A stretch of 64,000 nt of DNA from Scilla litardierei (GCA_030789695.1 CM061142.1:160520391-160584390); one strand, 5' to 3'. Positions 32,651-45,490 are shown, numbered from the stretch's first letter. The notes: generated from the sequence alone by a model not told the origin. Numbers and translations are program-made.

Positions 32651-35348
32651 TTGTTGAGCTTGAGTATGGGTTCTCGGGTTATGAGCCGACCCGAAGTAAT
32701 CGCTCTTACCGTACCAAGTCCCGATAAGATGGTGATCTTATAATGGGTTAGGCATTGTCGAGAGGCATGCCGTAAAACAAGTTTCTGAGGTATCTTGTGA
32801 CATGTCTAGGGTGCCATGGATGATGGGCCTTAACAGCGTCGCAATGATATCAGAGTGATACCCTTCAGTGGTATCAGAGCGTTGGTCTGCGTAACGATCT
32901 AGCCTGCGATTTCTATTAAACTATGAAATGCTTTTAAATGCTTTTAAAAATGTTTTTAATGTTATGAGATAATTTTCAAAAATGTTTTATATGTTCAAAT
33001 ATTCTATTTGATAAATTTTGAACATGGAAATGTTTAAATGACGTTTTAAAATTTATGTGATAAGTTTTTTAAACTAAATTTAAATCTTTTAAAATTTATG
33101 TGATAAGTTTAAAGTGCCTAAAATTTTATATGATAAATTTTAAAGCATGAAAATTTTTAAAATGATGTTTTAATTTTATGAGATATTTTAAAACTGATTT
33201 TAAAGGTTAAAATTTTTATGCGATAAATTTTTTAAAGTAGCATGCAAATTTGTGATTTTAAAAACAAGTTTTTATGAGATAAAAATAAAATATTTTAAAA
33301 TCATATTTTAAATTTAAATGTTAAATTTATGTATGCATGCTAAAATTGTTTATGCGATAAACTTAATCTATTTAATTGTTAAATAGTTGTGCACTATCTT
33401 TATGCGATAAATTAGTGTAGCTTTATTTTAATGGCTAGTTCTTCTTGTCCCTTATTTGATAACACAAGACAACCCTTTAGGTTAGCCATTAAAAATGTTT
33501 AAAATTTATTACTTGAATTTTAATGACATGCTATATTTTAATAAAACTTTTAACAACCCTTTAAGACCTAATTCATGATTAGGGTAGTCCTTTTAATGAA
33601 TCTTAATTCTAATTGTTATAATTAATTCTCATTAAAGGACTTCGCTTTTGGCGTTGTTAATAAAGTTTATTAAAATCCTAATAACGATTAGGATATCACG
33701 TGAACCTTATAGTTGATAAGGTCTTAATAAAAGTTATTAAACAAATCCTAAAATTTTGAATTTAAGGATGCAACTAGTTGATATGATTAATTAGTTGTTA
33801 ATAAAAGCTGTTTAGTCTATGGCACACATACAAAAATGACAAGCTTCATTCAATGGACCATGATCCAGTCAATGTGCTTGGCTAAGAGTTCTGGATCACC
33901 CTTTAAGGGATAGTGATCCTGGCTTAGTCAATTCCCTGGCTGTGTTCTGCTGGACCGCAATGTCGTGAATCATGATTGTATGACACCCTGGACTATATCT
34001 AAGTCAAATACGTTAATAATCTTTTTCAAGATTAGCCGTAGCCCTCCTTGTTTTAGGGGTTAGCTACTATAGGACCCGTGTTACAGTTGTTGAGATACCC
34101 TCAAGCTGTGACATGGAAACCCTGTAGAAACCAACTCCTTAAATACATAAGATGAAATCTTGACTGACCCAAACCGTCGTCTCGTACCTCGAGCGCCGGC
34201 GTAAGTTAAGTCAATGATGTAGTCTGACTAGATGTAGTCTAAGTCCTGACCCAAACCGACGTGTCGTGAATACCCCGAGCGCCGGAGCAAGTCAGGCTAG
34301 ACACGAAAACAAGGGTCCGACTAGACTAGACATTGTGATTTGGATGAGCACCCTTATGATCACAAATGGCTAGGGGTAAAAACCGATTAAGAGGGTTATA
34401 TCTGATATGATCGATGAAGTGTCATCTTCCGATCGCAGAGTCAAGCAACTTGTTGAGCTACCCTCAAGGTTGTTAGGCTCAAGGTGATTGGACCTCTTAC
34501 CCATTAATTTTAATTTGATTAAATCGTTCGTTATTAAGCTTTGAAACGATCGTAAAAATAGTGGGAGGATATAGATAGATAAAAGCCATTCTACCTATAT
34601 TTAATTTTGAACATATGCTAAATCTAAGGCAAGACTATGTTTACCGAAGGAATCTAATTATAATATTTTAATGGAATTAGTTAACTGGTCGAATAGTTTG
34701 ATTAAATGAATATCAAGTTAAATTCTAATTGATAGAATTAAACTATATTCTCGGTGACATTAAAATGACCTTCTAAAGAACAGACTTAAGAAATATGATT
34801 TCATTAAGTTCTAGGTCCAACAAATAAATTCACGCTATATGTCACTTGTCTCTATATGAGACATCTTGAGCATATAGGATATTCGAAATATGTTTCTCCC
34901 TACAACTTGTCGAGCTACCCTCAAGGTTGTATGGACAAACAATTTTGATCCGCAAAGTTCGAGAATTCGATCAAACCGTTTGAGTCAAATACGAGTGCAT
35001 GCGTGGTGCAAGACTACGTATCCCAACCGGATCTTGAGACAAGCAACTTCTTGAGCTACACTCAAGATTGCAACTCTCAGGCGTTTGGATACATGAGATG
35101 CTTGCATAGCTATTTATTTATGTTGGGCTATTTATATCTAAATGTGATTTAGAAAAGGAAGAAGGCACTCCGGAAAGTCAGTCGAGTTAGTTAGTTTAAT
35201 TTATCATTAGTAAAGGCATAAGGAGGAGGGAACGGAAATGTGACATATTTTGATGTCACGATTTCATAATTATTGTTATACAAAAGGTTAACACATTTTG
35301 ACGAATGTCGTCACATTGCTTCTGAAGCAATGAGTGACATGTATAACG

Positions 35349-35423
<75 letters not shown>

Positions 35424-38038
35424 TGTTAATATATAAATACACAAGATAGTAGCAAACTTATATGGCTAAATAGACTAGGCCGTATCGAGAGACTAAGCTT
35501 CACAAGTCATATAAAGAGGGGTCTGACGTCTCGTATTATGAAGTCTGCGGACACTTGTGAGTATTATCCTCTTAGATATATTGGCCGAAACCCATCTGTG
35601 AGACAGTGGGAGAATGAGTTGTCGAACTCAGTCAGGTATATACTGATGTACCCGAGTCTAGATTAACCAAATTAAGTTATTCATATATTTTATTAAGACA
35701 TGTGTTCTTGATGAAACACAAGTCTGATAAAATAAAGAACGAAATGACTAAAGTATTTAAACTGATTCGATTAGATGGAACGGTTAAATACTTAGCTACT
35801 TAAAATCTTGCGTAATTAAAAGAAAATGTGATTTTCTCTCAGGTCAAGTTTGTTAACACATCCATGTGTTAAAAGTATGAATCACACTGAGTTAGACTTG
35901 GTGTGATCCATAGCAAGTGACTCTGAGTTAAGTCCTCCCTCTGGGTTAAGTCCTAGATAGTAATGCCCATGTTTTTATAATGTTCTGTGAGGACATTATC
36001 AATAAGATATTCATAAAATCAATCATTAAGAAGTTGTAAAATTACTCGAATCTCGTGAGACGAAGAGTTGAGTTAGACATCATAATTGATGATGACTTAG
36101 CCAACTTCTAAGATGAAATTCGGAGTAGTAACTCCGATTTAAAAACTTGATGCAATTAGAATAGGTCCGTGTGCGTAAATAAATTTTGGAATTTAGTTTA
36201 CGTGCACAAGAAAAATGTTTCCTTGCTTTCTGTAAGTAAATCTTTAAGTTGAAAGATTGGTGCAGAAAGGAATATAGTGAAGTGCAATCATGTTGGTCGA
36301 GAATGGTTTTTCCATACTAATTCCTATAAAACGGATTATAATGAAACCGTTTTTCCACCAGCAGATGTGTACAGAACTACTCGGACCAAACTCGATGTAA
36401 ACGCTTAAGTTGACCATGAAAATTGGAGCATTCACTCACAAGTTCGTTTTTCTAAATATGATTTAGACGGACCAACTTATATGAATTAGCCACATAGTTT
36501 TCAAGGTCAGTGGGAGCATGTAAATTACATGTGAGGCATCAAAGGGATGTAACATATATATTTTGTTGAAGTGATCAAAAGAGTTTGATACTTTATCAGA
36601 AATAGATATGAGCCATTTATGACCATTAACTAATTTAAGATTATTATCGTAAGGTACGATGAACTAGATAAGATCCAAATAAATAAAATATTATGGATTC
36701 CGACAGACCAAATGAATTATTTGAATGAGATTCAAATGGTTGGTCTAATATGAACATAAAAACTCCTTAAGTCTATAGTGTAGACGGTTTTAGCATATCC
36801 ACTCAAGAAGGCTCTACCACATGAAGTCGGGAAAACATATGTGTAAAAATGGTATTAGATACCGAGATAAATGGGTCTAAGTGCACGTGGGAGATGTTGA
36901 GAGATGATACCCTCGAGGCTATCTATCTTCATGTGTGAATAGCACAAACATCTTGTTCGAAATAACAGTAAGCTGTTTGGTAATAAGTTATCTAAAGTTA
37001 TGTTATAATGTAGTTAACATTAGATATTAACTTAGGTAAAGTCCTGAGACTTTATGCAAGGTCAAACATGTATCGAGATGAGTATCTCGATCATGGAGAA
37101 ATGTTTGACCGTCTGTAGCATAAGTGTAAAAGGGTTCGTGGTCGTAGATGTTTCGAGACAAGGATATCGAAACATCGTATAGACCATTGTGTCTTAGTCT
37201 TCACCGTTTAGCGGTGGCGATGATCTCATGATCGCTTGACTTGGCGAAGTCGTAGACGAGACACAGGTGCACATTAGAGAATGAGTTCACTGAACGATCC
37301 ACAAGAGTTATCATATGGTTATATTGACCATTCTGTCAATGATGACTCTGAGTGATGATAGGTTAGTTGGTCTTTTGACTTGAGGTCATTTTGACGAACC
37401 TGTGCGTGAACGGTGCCACTTAGATCAAATGACCTAGCTTCGAGGCAAGGCCTGTCGAAAGGTCTTTGATTGGGTGACACTTGAAGCGTATGAGGAGGAG
37501 AGTAATGACCAAGAGAGGATTTGTCTCTCCCGGTCAATGGGAGTTAGTATCGTAGGGTTAGTTCGATCTCTAGTAAAAACTCTGGCCAGAGTATGTTGGA
37601 AGAAGTCCAACATTTTTGACTAAAAGATCGATAGAAACTAACCGGAGTCAAGTTATTGGGGTTGACAGTTTGACCGTACCCTAGACTTGACTTACATGAC
37701 ATAGTTTATACGAAGAGACTATAACTGCGGAATTCATCATGGAAACAGTCAGGGTGGTCCCGAAAATACTCATGTCAATGAGTTAACCACATAATGATGA
37801 TTCCTGAAGCAGGGACGGCAACCACTGCTCGTGGTCACTACCGTATAGGGCTTCGAGCCGCGCCTGTTGTAAGGGTCAGGCTGTAGGGTCTCACACAGAG
37901 TGCGACCTTCGTCTAGTAATAGGTAGAAATTAGTTAGGGAGAATAATTTGCATTTGATGCAAGGGATAAAATATTGCAAAATATGTTTGCAATCATCTCC
38001 TGCATTCGAGATAAATGATCCTGAGTGCAAGTGGGAGA
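32651..38038 (+). other. Internal non-coding region of element N
   Basis: 5.4 kb without coding capacity. 32930-33400 is a run of TTTTAAA / TTTATGNGATAA repeats. Between 34080 and 35075 four copies of a stem-loop with the loop-side core TTGAG CTACC CTCAA recur (34083-34109, 34446-34472, 34902-34930, 35043-35071). CTGACCCAAACC followed by GAGCGCCGG occurs twice, at about 34165 and 34245. A second polypurine-plus-LTR-start-like phrase, GTGCACGTGGGAGATGTTGA, sits near 36887. The true polypurine tract GTGCAAGTGGGAGA ends at 38038. The region may serve packaging or reverse transcription in trans; this is inference. Confidence 0.7.
35351..35419. repeat. (TA)n microsatellite
   Basis: An uninterrupted TA run of about 34 units within the element N interior. 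It produces a meaningless Ile-Tyr frame on the minus strand. Confidence 0.98.
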
Positions 38039-39527
38039 TGTAGAGGAATATGCCCTCGAATCATTTGTATTTGATGTAAATGATAATTTAAGCCTAGATA
38101 GGGACTAATTTGCATATGATGCAAAAGAGATTAAATATGTCTTAAATTGTTTAAAGACTATATTTAATTAAATAAACGCAAGGAAAAGATTACCTGGATG
38201 ACGGGATCGTCCCGCTCTAAACGCAGGTTCAAACCGCGTCAAAAACGGAGTCTAAACGAGCCCAATAAACCTATTTAAAAGTGTTTTAAAAGGATGCCTA
38301 CAAGCCTATAAGCTTTAAATGTTAAAGCTAGTTTTTTGGAAAAAGGGGGGGGGGGGCTCTGTTGTTTTGGGCCTGGCCAAGTGGCCAGGCCAAAATTCTT
38401 GGAAGCTGGCGCCCAAGGCGCCAGCCGTTAAAATGCAGGAGCAAGGGGGCGCCACATGGCGCCCCCCGATTCGCCCGCACCCTTTAATGGGCGCCAGCGC
38501 CCGCTGGGCACGTGAAGGGCACGCGCGCCTGCTGGGTGCGCATTTTGATGCGCCCCGTGCCTGGGTGATGTTTCAGCATGTGGGGCCGTGCGGTGGGCCC
38601 CACACACATAGGGTTTCGAACCCTAGCTGAATTTTTTGACGGCGGCTCAGTTTTTCCGAAAAACAACTCTTGGGCTTATCTTTGGACATACGATTGAGGG
38701 GTTAAACGGACTCGGATTGACGAACGGTTTTTTCCTATGCGTTCACCGTTGAACACCCTTCGAATTGATAGGTTGTATCAATCATGAAGCTCAACATTGA
38801 TGGAGTTAAAATTCACGGAAGTTTATCCTTTGTGAAAGGCAAACTAAATGGAATTTGATTAACTCTAAATTTAGTCCCACATCGGATTTTGAGTAAAGGG
38901 GAGCAGTCAGCCGCCTATATAAATAGGTGTCTGCTCCTCTTCTCAAAACTCGTCCCAAGCTCTAGATCTGAGCGGCTCTCGTAAATGTTGGAGCACGCTT
39001 GGATCTAAGCTATATTAATATTTCTCATCTCCCTATAAATTTCTGCCTTGCTCCTGAGGGCTCTAGCAAAGCCGCAAAGGAGTTCGGATTCAGATCCGAA
39101 ATCTAGGCGGAGGTGTCACTCGCGTGAAACTTTCTTCAGCGCGTGGTTGGCTCGGCGACACGGGATTGATCGCCTCGGGATGCGGAGCGGTTCGAGGAGC
39201 GGTTCGGGGAGCGGTTCGAGGAGCGGCTCGGCGTGGGACGGGGGCGGCTCGGAAGACGGTGCGGAACATCTCGCCTGCCCCAGGGTTGAGATTCTGGGTA
39301 TGTGTTTATTAGCATTAGTTTAATTTAATCGTAGTAGGCTAGATCCTTCTTGGGATGGTCAGACCCATCCCAAGTCGGCATAGATCTTGGATTAGGGTCT
39401 TGGACCTTAGGGTTAAATGTTAATTAGATTAACATGATTATTTTCCGCTGCTATTTCTGTCTATGTTCCTTCCGACTTAGGACGGGCATAGAGTTTTTGT
39501 GCCCTAAGGGTTCCAGAAAACCCTTCA
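38039..39527 (+). repeat. Element N 3' LTR, 1489 bp
   Basis: It starts TGTAGAGGAATATGCC and ends CCCTTCA. The first 100 bases differ from the 5' LTR at two sites. Hairpins 1 and 2 are intact at 38405-38425 and 38445-38466. Compared with the 5' LTR, 28 bases of the hairpin cluster are missing between two GCGCCC words, which removes one entire hairpin. The 5' LTR (CCCTTCT) lacks the CA present here. Confidence 0.9.
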
Positions 39528-40063
39528 GGAAGAACTTGGATTTTCAACATCATTTTGGAAAGTTGTTTGTGTTCATAATTGCAAGAAGAAATCAATTGAT
39601 CTCTCTCTTCTTTTATGAACCAGAGAACTTCAAGTGTTGCTCTTCATTACATATCTTTTACATCTTGAAGTTCATCTTCTAAACACCATCCTTGAATTCA
39701 TTCTCTGAAATTTATAACAAGGCTATATGTGTTTTTCTATTTTTTAACAGGTTTGAATCTCTGTTTAGAGATTGTACAAAGTTTGGGACACGGGGAGTGT
39801 CGCCATTTTTGTAAGTTTGTGCTTGCGGGGCAAGTGATTATAGTGGATTGAAAATCTCTACGGGGTAGAGGACTGGAGTAGGATCACAAGGATCCGAACC
39901 AGGATAAATCTCTGTGTTTGCGATTGATTTAATTTCAGTACTTGTCATTTTATTACTGTGCCATCTTTGCAAATATTACTAACATTTTATTTGCAACATT
40001 TTTATTATATACACTATTCACCCCCCCCCTCTAGTATATTGATCCATACAGGCTAAAATTACA
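39528..40063 (+). repeat. Element 2 3' LTR, right part
   Basis: It resumes at GGAAGAACTTGG (target duplication included) and matches 21610-22143 of the 5' LTR, ending AAAATTACA. It is followed by GGTAT, the element 2 target duplication. Confidence 0.92.
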
Positions 40064-40783
40064 GGTATTTCTCTACACATAATATGAAGGAATATATGAT
40101 ATAGATAACCATCATAGTGAACCATATAGCTTACAATTTCGATTAATGTTTCTTGTGCATGCTGCATTATTAACTCCCACAATTTGCATCAAATATTTTT
40201 ACTTTCTGGTAAGCTACACAAATATTCAGTGTGCATTTTAGATACCTAATATTGCTCTACCAGTTTCACTGCACTACAAAACTACTTGCCTGCATATTGA
40301 ACATGTACCCTTACATGGAAATTATATTCAATGCAGTTTGATACACACCACACAATAATTTACTCATCAACTACCATAATTCATCATTTTCACGTTGGAG
40401 CATAACAGATAGGATAACATTAACCAAGTATCAACAAAGGTGCTCCAACTGCTTGGGCATCAAGAGCGCAGCTTTCAGATCATTAAGCGTCAGTGTATTG
40501 CCAATCTCTAATTTAAATCCAATCATATAACTTACCTAGTCCAGCTGAGCCTGGCGGCTTCTAGAGGGTGATGGGGCAAGAACAACCACCCAAATGGAAA
40601 ACCCAAGCAAGATGGTTTCCCACAATCATGCGATGATCTCCTGTCTATTCAGGCTGTAGAAAAAAATTCCTCTTCTTCTTCCTCCGAACATCTGCCATCA
40701 ATTTTATAGCATGAAAAAAAAACAAAAAATGACATTCCAGTTATAGACAAAAGGAGAAAAAGAAATATGTACCTGTTTAAAAT
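40064..40783. other. Flanking DNA between elements 2 and 4
   Basis: It continues the DNA interrupted at 20786. A 118-bp segment at 40536-40653 on the minus strand is bordered by TTTTTCTACAG and GTAAGTTATA, like a small exon, but no frame is open throughout without an early stop. No gene is assigned. Confidence 0.4.
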
Positions 40784-41916
40784 TGTAATTCAATACTTAG
40801 GCATCAATCATGTAAATATGAATGCATAAGCAAAAAACATAAGAACACAGAAAACTTGGTAACGTAGTTTGGTCCACACACCTACATATGCGGGACCAAG
40901 CCCAGAAAAGTCAAATTACTCCACTATATCAAAACGATTACAATCAATAGTATTGCAACCTCATTAGGAGGAACACACTCTCCTTTAATACAAACCGCAA
41001 TGGGTGATCCTAATCAACCCCATGGAGTAATCACCGCAAGATCCCCTTGCAACCACTGACTAGATCAAACTCCCTTTGATCCCTACTCCTGTAGCCGTCA
41101 GCCTCCTTTCCAGGATGTTGAAACCGAAAGATCCCCTTGCATAAACTGAATAGATAAAACTCCCTTCGATCCCTACCTATGTAGCCGTCAGCCTTCGTCT
41201 CTGGATATCGATCATCATTCTTAACGAAAGTGATAAGCCCTAGTTGAATCCTCATGAGCACCTTATAAGCCGGCCTCCATCAATTAATGAACTATTTTGG
41301 TAAAACAGTTCAATAAGATCTCACGCAGATTATCTGCCCATATATTTAGGAACTACTTCGGGTAAGTAATCCCACATATTAAGGAACCATATAAACTGTT
41401 TTGGGTAAATAGTTTTACCAAATCTTGAGCGGATACTCCCTCAATAAATATAGCAATCATCAGGATTGCATCGAGATTCCGAGAGATGCAAATAAGATCT
41501 GAAAGGAGAAGCAAAATAGATCTGAAAATCAAACAAAAAATTCTGCCCATTAAATCAGTTATCTCTGCCCATCATTTAAGGATCTATTTCGGGTAAAAAG
41601 GAAAAGAAAAATCTCCAACAGATATTCTGTCAATCAATTCATGATCCTCGAGATTTTTGACTACAAGTCAGACCTGAAATTAGCAAAATAGATCCACAAA
41701 CTAAAACAGAATTCATGCATTTGATTTAGCATTCAGATTTTGCATGTCATGACTGATGTCGCAACATGACTCACAACATAATCTCTCAACCTGTTCAAAA
41801 ACAGTTCTGATTCCATAGCCTGAAACATCCCAGATCTAGTGCCACTAATGCCAACCTGAACATCACATATCTAGTGCCACTAATGCCAACATATAATAAC
41901 AGAAATCAACCCAACA
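40784..41916 (-). repeat. Element 4 3' LTR, 1133 bp
   Basis: On the plus strand TGTAATTCAATAC...CAACCCAACA. It matches 45567-46173 over its first ~600 bases. A ~90-bp tandem duplication at 41037-41215 (AAGATCCCCTTGCA ... TGTAGCCGTCAGCCT) is also present in diverged form in the other LTR. Repeated words TTCGGGTAA and AACTATTTTGG occur at 41290-41600. The left flank is AAAAT. Confidence 0.82.
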
Positions 41917-42038
41917 ATCTCCCCCTTTGGAATTATGTGGCACAACCCAAGCATAGGTAAATGTGCACCAACAACAACGAAAATACATTCTCACCCTTTG
42001 ATCCATAATAAGCCAAAGGGTACCTCAAGAAGTCGTGA
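41917..42038 (-). promoter_or_regulatory. Polypurine tract and short 3' untranslated region of element 4
   Basis: The minus strand reads TTCCAAAGGGGGAGAT immediately before the LTR start TGTTGGGTTG. It would prime plus-strand DNA synthesis. Confidence 0.75.
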
Positions 42039-42961
42039 CTAGAGCCGGAGCAGTAGAAAAAGTAATAGCGGAGCAAAGATCACCCCCTTACTAGTAATAG
42101 TCCGAGCAGTGATATTGATCACCGCAGAAGAGACACCCAATTCATTCATTTTCTGAGACAATAGCAGCTGAGAGATAAGACATGTATGAGGAGGATTGGA
42201 ATGCCCATCCGGATTGCGAGTCTCCAACTGATCTGGATAAATTGCAATAAAATTACCTTACTAGCAGAAACAGATATTGCGTCGTGTGTCACAATATGAT
42301 CCATGACGTGGACTGTTGAGGAATCAGCTGGATGGTCCTAAGATGTTGGCTTCCGTGTTGTAACATCAACAGTAACATGGCAATCATCAGGGGCCACATG
42401 TTTATTAATACGATAATCTGGCACAATGTCATCTGGAAGATCCAACCCACATAAATGATCTTGAAAATTTAAATCCCGTGGATCTGAAGAATCCATAGCA
42501 GCTGTCTAATGTGCACAGACTCTATCACATATAGACTTGGAAGAAACTGAGTCATCCAAGATGACAATCTCAGTCAACACCACAGATGAATATGGGAGAT
42601 CAGACTCGATGGACGATAATAAAATTGCGTCTTCATCGATAAGTCCAATACTTTCCAGTCGGCCTCCAATATAAGACACGTACATATATCCAATAATCAA
42701 TCCAGAACAATCAAACCGAGACACATCAAGAGGCTCCCATGTCTCTCTCATTCGACACAATAGAGCAAATAAATCCTCAAGCACATCGGTATTAGAGAAA
42801 GAAAAGTATACCTCACATCTGATAGTAGACTGTAAAAATGGAATGATATACAGTGAAGTAGTCGAGCTCTGAGAGGCTAAAAATAGTAGCTGGTGAGTTA
42901 AAGACATCGACGGTGCTGACAGAGAAACTTCGGCGGTCTGTATGTCAAAATTTAGAGACAT
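42039..42961 (-). pseudogene. Element 4 extra ORF(s) downstream of protease, unknown, with hydrophobic C-terminal tail
   Basis: The ATG at 42961 opens a 151-codon frame (MSLNFDIQTAEVSLS, WEPLDVSRFDCSGLIIGYM) that ends at 42506. Nearby minus-strand frames continue with acidic, Thr/Val-rich peptides and finish at 42039 with SKGVIFAPLLLFLLLRL, a strongly hydrophobic C-terminus. I cannot match these to a known family. Position between pol remains and 3' LTR suggests a decayed ORF3 of the kind seen in elements 1 and 2. The hydrophobic tail could be a membrane anchor or a by-product of T-rich DNA. Confidence 0.4.
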
Positions 42962-43142
42962 GGATGCGGTGGAACCAGCATAGAAGTTGGCAAAGTTTGG
43001 GGAAGTCAGCCTGAATGGGTGAAGAGACCGTGACAGCTAGATCGTGAAAGATCGCTGTGCTGGAGAGGGTACATGTAAAAGATCTGATGGCGCTGGCAGA
43101 GGATGAGCGATGAGAAGAGCGACGAGGTAATTCTCTGATAAT

Positions 43143-45490
43143 TCAGGAGGAAGATTCATAAGAATTTGTAGCAGGTTTCTCACATTGATTATTGAGAGGA
43201 GATGTCGATTCTGGTGTCATAACATCTACAGCAGCATCGTTCTGTGTCGTATCCAATGTTACAACATCAGTCACAACATAAGGTGTTTTGTCTGAAGCTG
43301 CAATATTCAGATCTTCATTCATATAAGTACTAGAGTCTTGTAGCAGATAGAAATTATCAACTGACCGCTTGCCCATTAGAATACACTCTTCATCAGTATT
43401 AATAACAAAGCATTTCTCCTTATTAAATCTTGCAAGCAAGCTTTGATCACACAGTTGACTGATGCTAATTAAGATTGGCTTTGAGATCTTAAACATGCAC
43501 CACATTCTTAAGCTTAGGAAGTCCAATAGCATCCAGATTGCTTTTACCAAGAACCTTGCTCCTTCGACCATCACCAAATGTCACACGACATCCTGCATTT
43601 ACTTTATAGTCATCAAGAAACTCCTTGTTCCCTGTCATGTGCTATGAGCATCCACTGTCAAAATACCACATGTTATCTGAGTACACTCTTAAAGATGTAT
43701 AAGCCACCATGCTATATAACTCAGTCTTCTTGACCCATTGCCTTTTCACTCTCCTACCGAGAGAACTTAATGTTCTTCCCTCCATGAAGTGACGCATATG
43801 ACTAAAGCAGTTCTTCTCAAAATGACCAATAATTCTGCAGTATTCACACACTGGACTTCCACCCTAGACAGTTTTAAATAAATTCTTCTTACCATCATTA
43901 TCCTTGTGCTGGCCGATTTTCTCAATTTCCTTCATGATTTGTACCCTTTTAGTAGTAGAACTGTTAAAATTAGATCCTTTATAATAGCCCACTCCAGTAC
44001 GATCTCATGCGGTTTTACCCATGTCCAGAATGTCATCCATCTTTGCTTTACCCGAGTTCCCCTTATTTAATGTTGTTTCAGATTTCTTTGCCATGAGGAG
44101 GATATTACTGAAGTTGCTTTCTAGCTCTTTAAGATTTTCCTCAACTTTCAGACATTTGCTCTTGACTTCCTCCTTTTCTGTCTTCAATCTTTCATTTTCT
44201 TCACTTTATTAATGCTACAAATCTGCATCCATTTTTCAAACATCATCTGGTATGCGACTCGGATATCATCCTCACTTACTTCCTTATAGATGTGAACTTC
44301 AGATCTGATTCAGTTATAGATGTCATGGACGATGTTGTAACACTGGATCTGACATTGTCTGATTTGTTGACAGATGTCATGACTAAAGTTGCAACATCAG
44401 ATCTGACATGACAGCGAGTGTTGTAATCAGATTGCTTCTTCAGAGAGGCCACAAAGGTAACACAATTACTAGTGATTTCCTCATCTTTAGCACTGCCCTC
44501 TGACTCATCTTCACTCCAGGTACTCGTAAGACTTCCGTTTTTGTTTCTTCAAAGTGTTTGCACATTCAGCCTGAATATGCCCATACCCTTCACACGCTCA
44601 ACACTAAATCCTTCTTCCTCTCTTCTTTTGATCATACTTCGGATTTCGGTTGAAGGTTTTTCCTATAGAAGTATCACCAGGCCAAAGCATATTATTTTTA
44701 GTTCTGAAATTTTGCCCTTTACTCCCAATTTTCTTGAGCATACTGTTGAAATTTTTGGTTAGCTGAACTACATCCTCATCTAAACCAGATTTATCATCAT
44801 CTTTATAAACATTTCCAGCATCAATCTTAAAGGCCACTCCTTTGTCTCTTTTGTTCTGCTTCTGATTTATCTCATAGGTCTGAAGAGATCCCATTTGCTC
44901 ATTAAGTCTCATGGTAGAGATATCTCTAGCTTCCTCACCAGCTACTACCTTAGCAGAGAACCGTTCAGTAAGAGATCTTAGAGTTTTACGAACCAACTTT
45001 ACCTCTGAATATTTTTTTCCCAAGTTGACAAGCTTGATTTGCATTATCTCTCAGTTTTCCATTAAATACAACAATGGTCTCATCATCATCCATTCTCAAT
45101 TCTTCAAATTGTGAAGTAAGAATTTGAAGTTTAGAAACTCTTACCGAATTGGTTCCTTCATGAACGTTTGAAGAATGTCACATGCTTCTTTAGCCGATTC
45201 ACACGTAGAAAGAAGCTTGAATTGTTTTTCATCAACAGCCGTAAAGAGTTCATTAACAGCTTTAGAGTTTCCAAGAGCTGCATGTTCTTCAATCCGACTC
45301 TAGTCCTTTGCCGCCTTGAGTTTTTGTCTCTGTCAACTTCAACATGAGGAGATCATCCTTCAACAACGGTTATCCAAGCTTTTTCATCAAGGGATTTGAT
45401 AAAAGCTCGCATCCTTTATTTCCAATATGTGGAGTTGGTACCCATAAGCAAAGGAGGGCAAATAACAGAAGCGCATTCTCGAGTATTCAT
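43143..45490 (-). pseudogene. gag: Element 4 gag and protease remains
   Basis: The start is the ATG at 45490 (MNTRECASVICPPLL), followed by TNSTYWK, a stop, and RMRAFIKSLDEKAW, the usual copia Gag opening. Frame 45044-44604 gives the Gag core, with LTERFSAKVVAGEEARDIST, SGLDEDVVQLTKNFNSMLKK and KGQNFRTKNN. Next come a damaged zinc-knuckle-like GYGHIQAECANTLKK near 44570, a Lys/Glu-rich coiled coil (44005-44187), a second Cys/His motif CEYCRIIGHFEKNC near 43840 and the protease motif WYFDSGCS at 43650. The protease C-terminal part (ISISQLCDQ, KCFVI) is at 43577-43143. There are many stops and frameshifts. Integrase would follow but is missing. Confidence 0.75.

Larger units (their letters stand above)
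31135..39527 (+). mobile_element. Element N: non-coding LTR retrotransposon with Angela-like ends, nested in element 2
   Basis: Two LTRs (1503 and 1489 bp) flank 5.4 kb of internal DNA, and the whole is bounded by a GGAAG duplication. TGTAGAGGAATATGCCCTCG preceded by AAGTGGGAGA recalls the end of Angela/Tork-type copia elements. Apart from one microsatellite-encoded frame, no frame over 90 codons and no gag or pol motif exists in the internal region. It is therefore a large non-autonomous derivative that must use proteins of another element. Confidence 0.88.
20787..40063 (+). mobile_element. Element 2: Sirevirus-like Ty1/copia retrotransposon, split by element N
   Basis: The plus-strand order is 5' LTR, tRNA-Met primer site, gag, pol, extra ORF, multiple polypurine tracts and 3' LTR. 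The element is flanked by a perfect five-base target duplication, GGTAT, at 20782-20786 and 40064-40068. The 3' LTR is interrupted at 31134/39528 by element N. Without that insertion the element is about 10.9 kb. The overall plan matches element 1 (long Gag with coiled coil, an extra ORF after pol, several AGGGGGAG tracts, LTR palindromes), but LTR sequence and palindrome differ. Several frameshifts, one integrase nonsense codon and a lost RT aspartate make it defective. Confidence 0.9.

Noticed and set aside
35256..35444. 62-codon Ile-Tyr frame
   Set aside because: Produced by the (TA)n microsatellite.
40536..40653. 118-bp exon-like segment on the minus strand with good acceptor and donor sites
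   Set aside because: Two of three frames have early stops and the third begins with a stop; no neighbouring exon or recognisable protein was found. It could be an untranslated exon, but a single pair of splice-like sites occurs often by chance.
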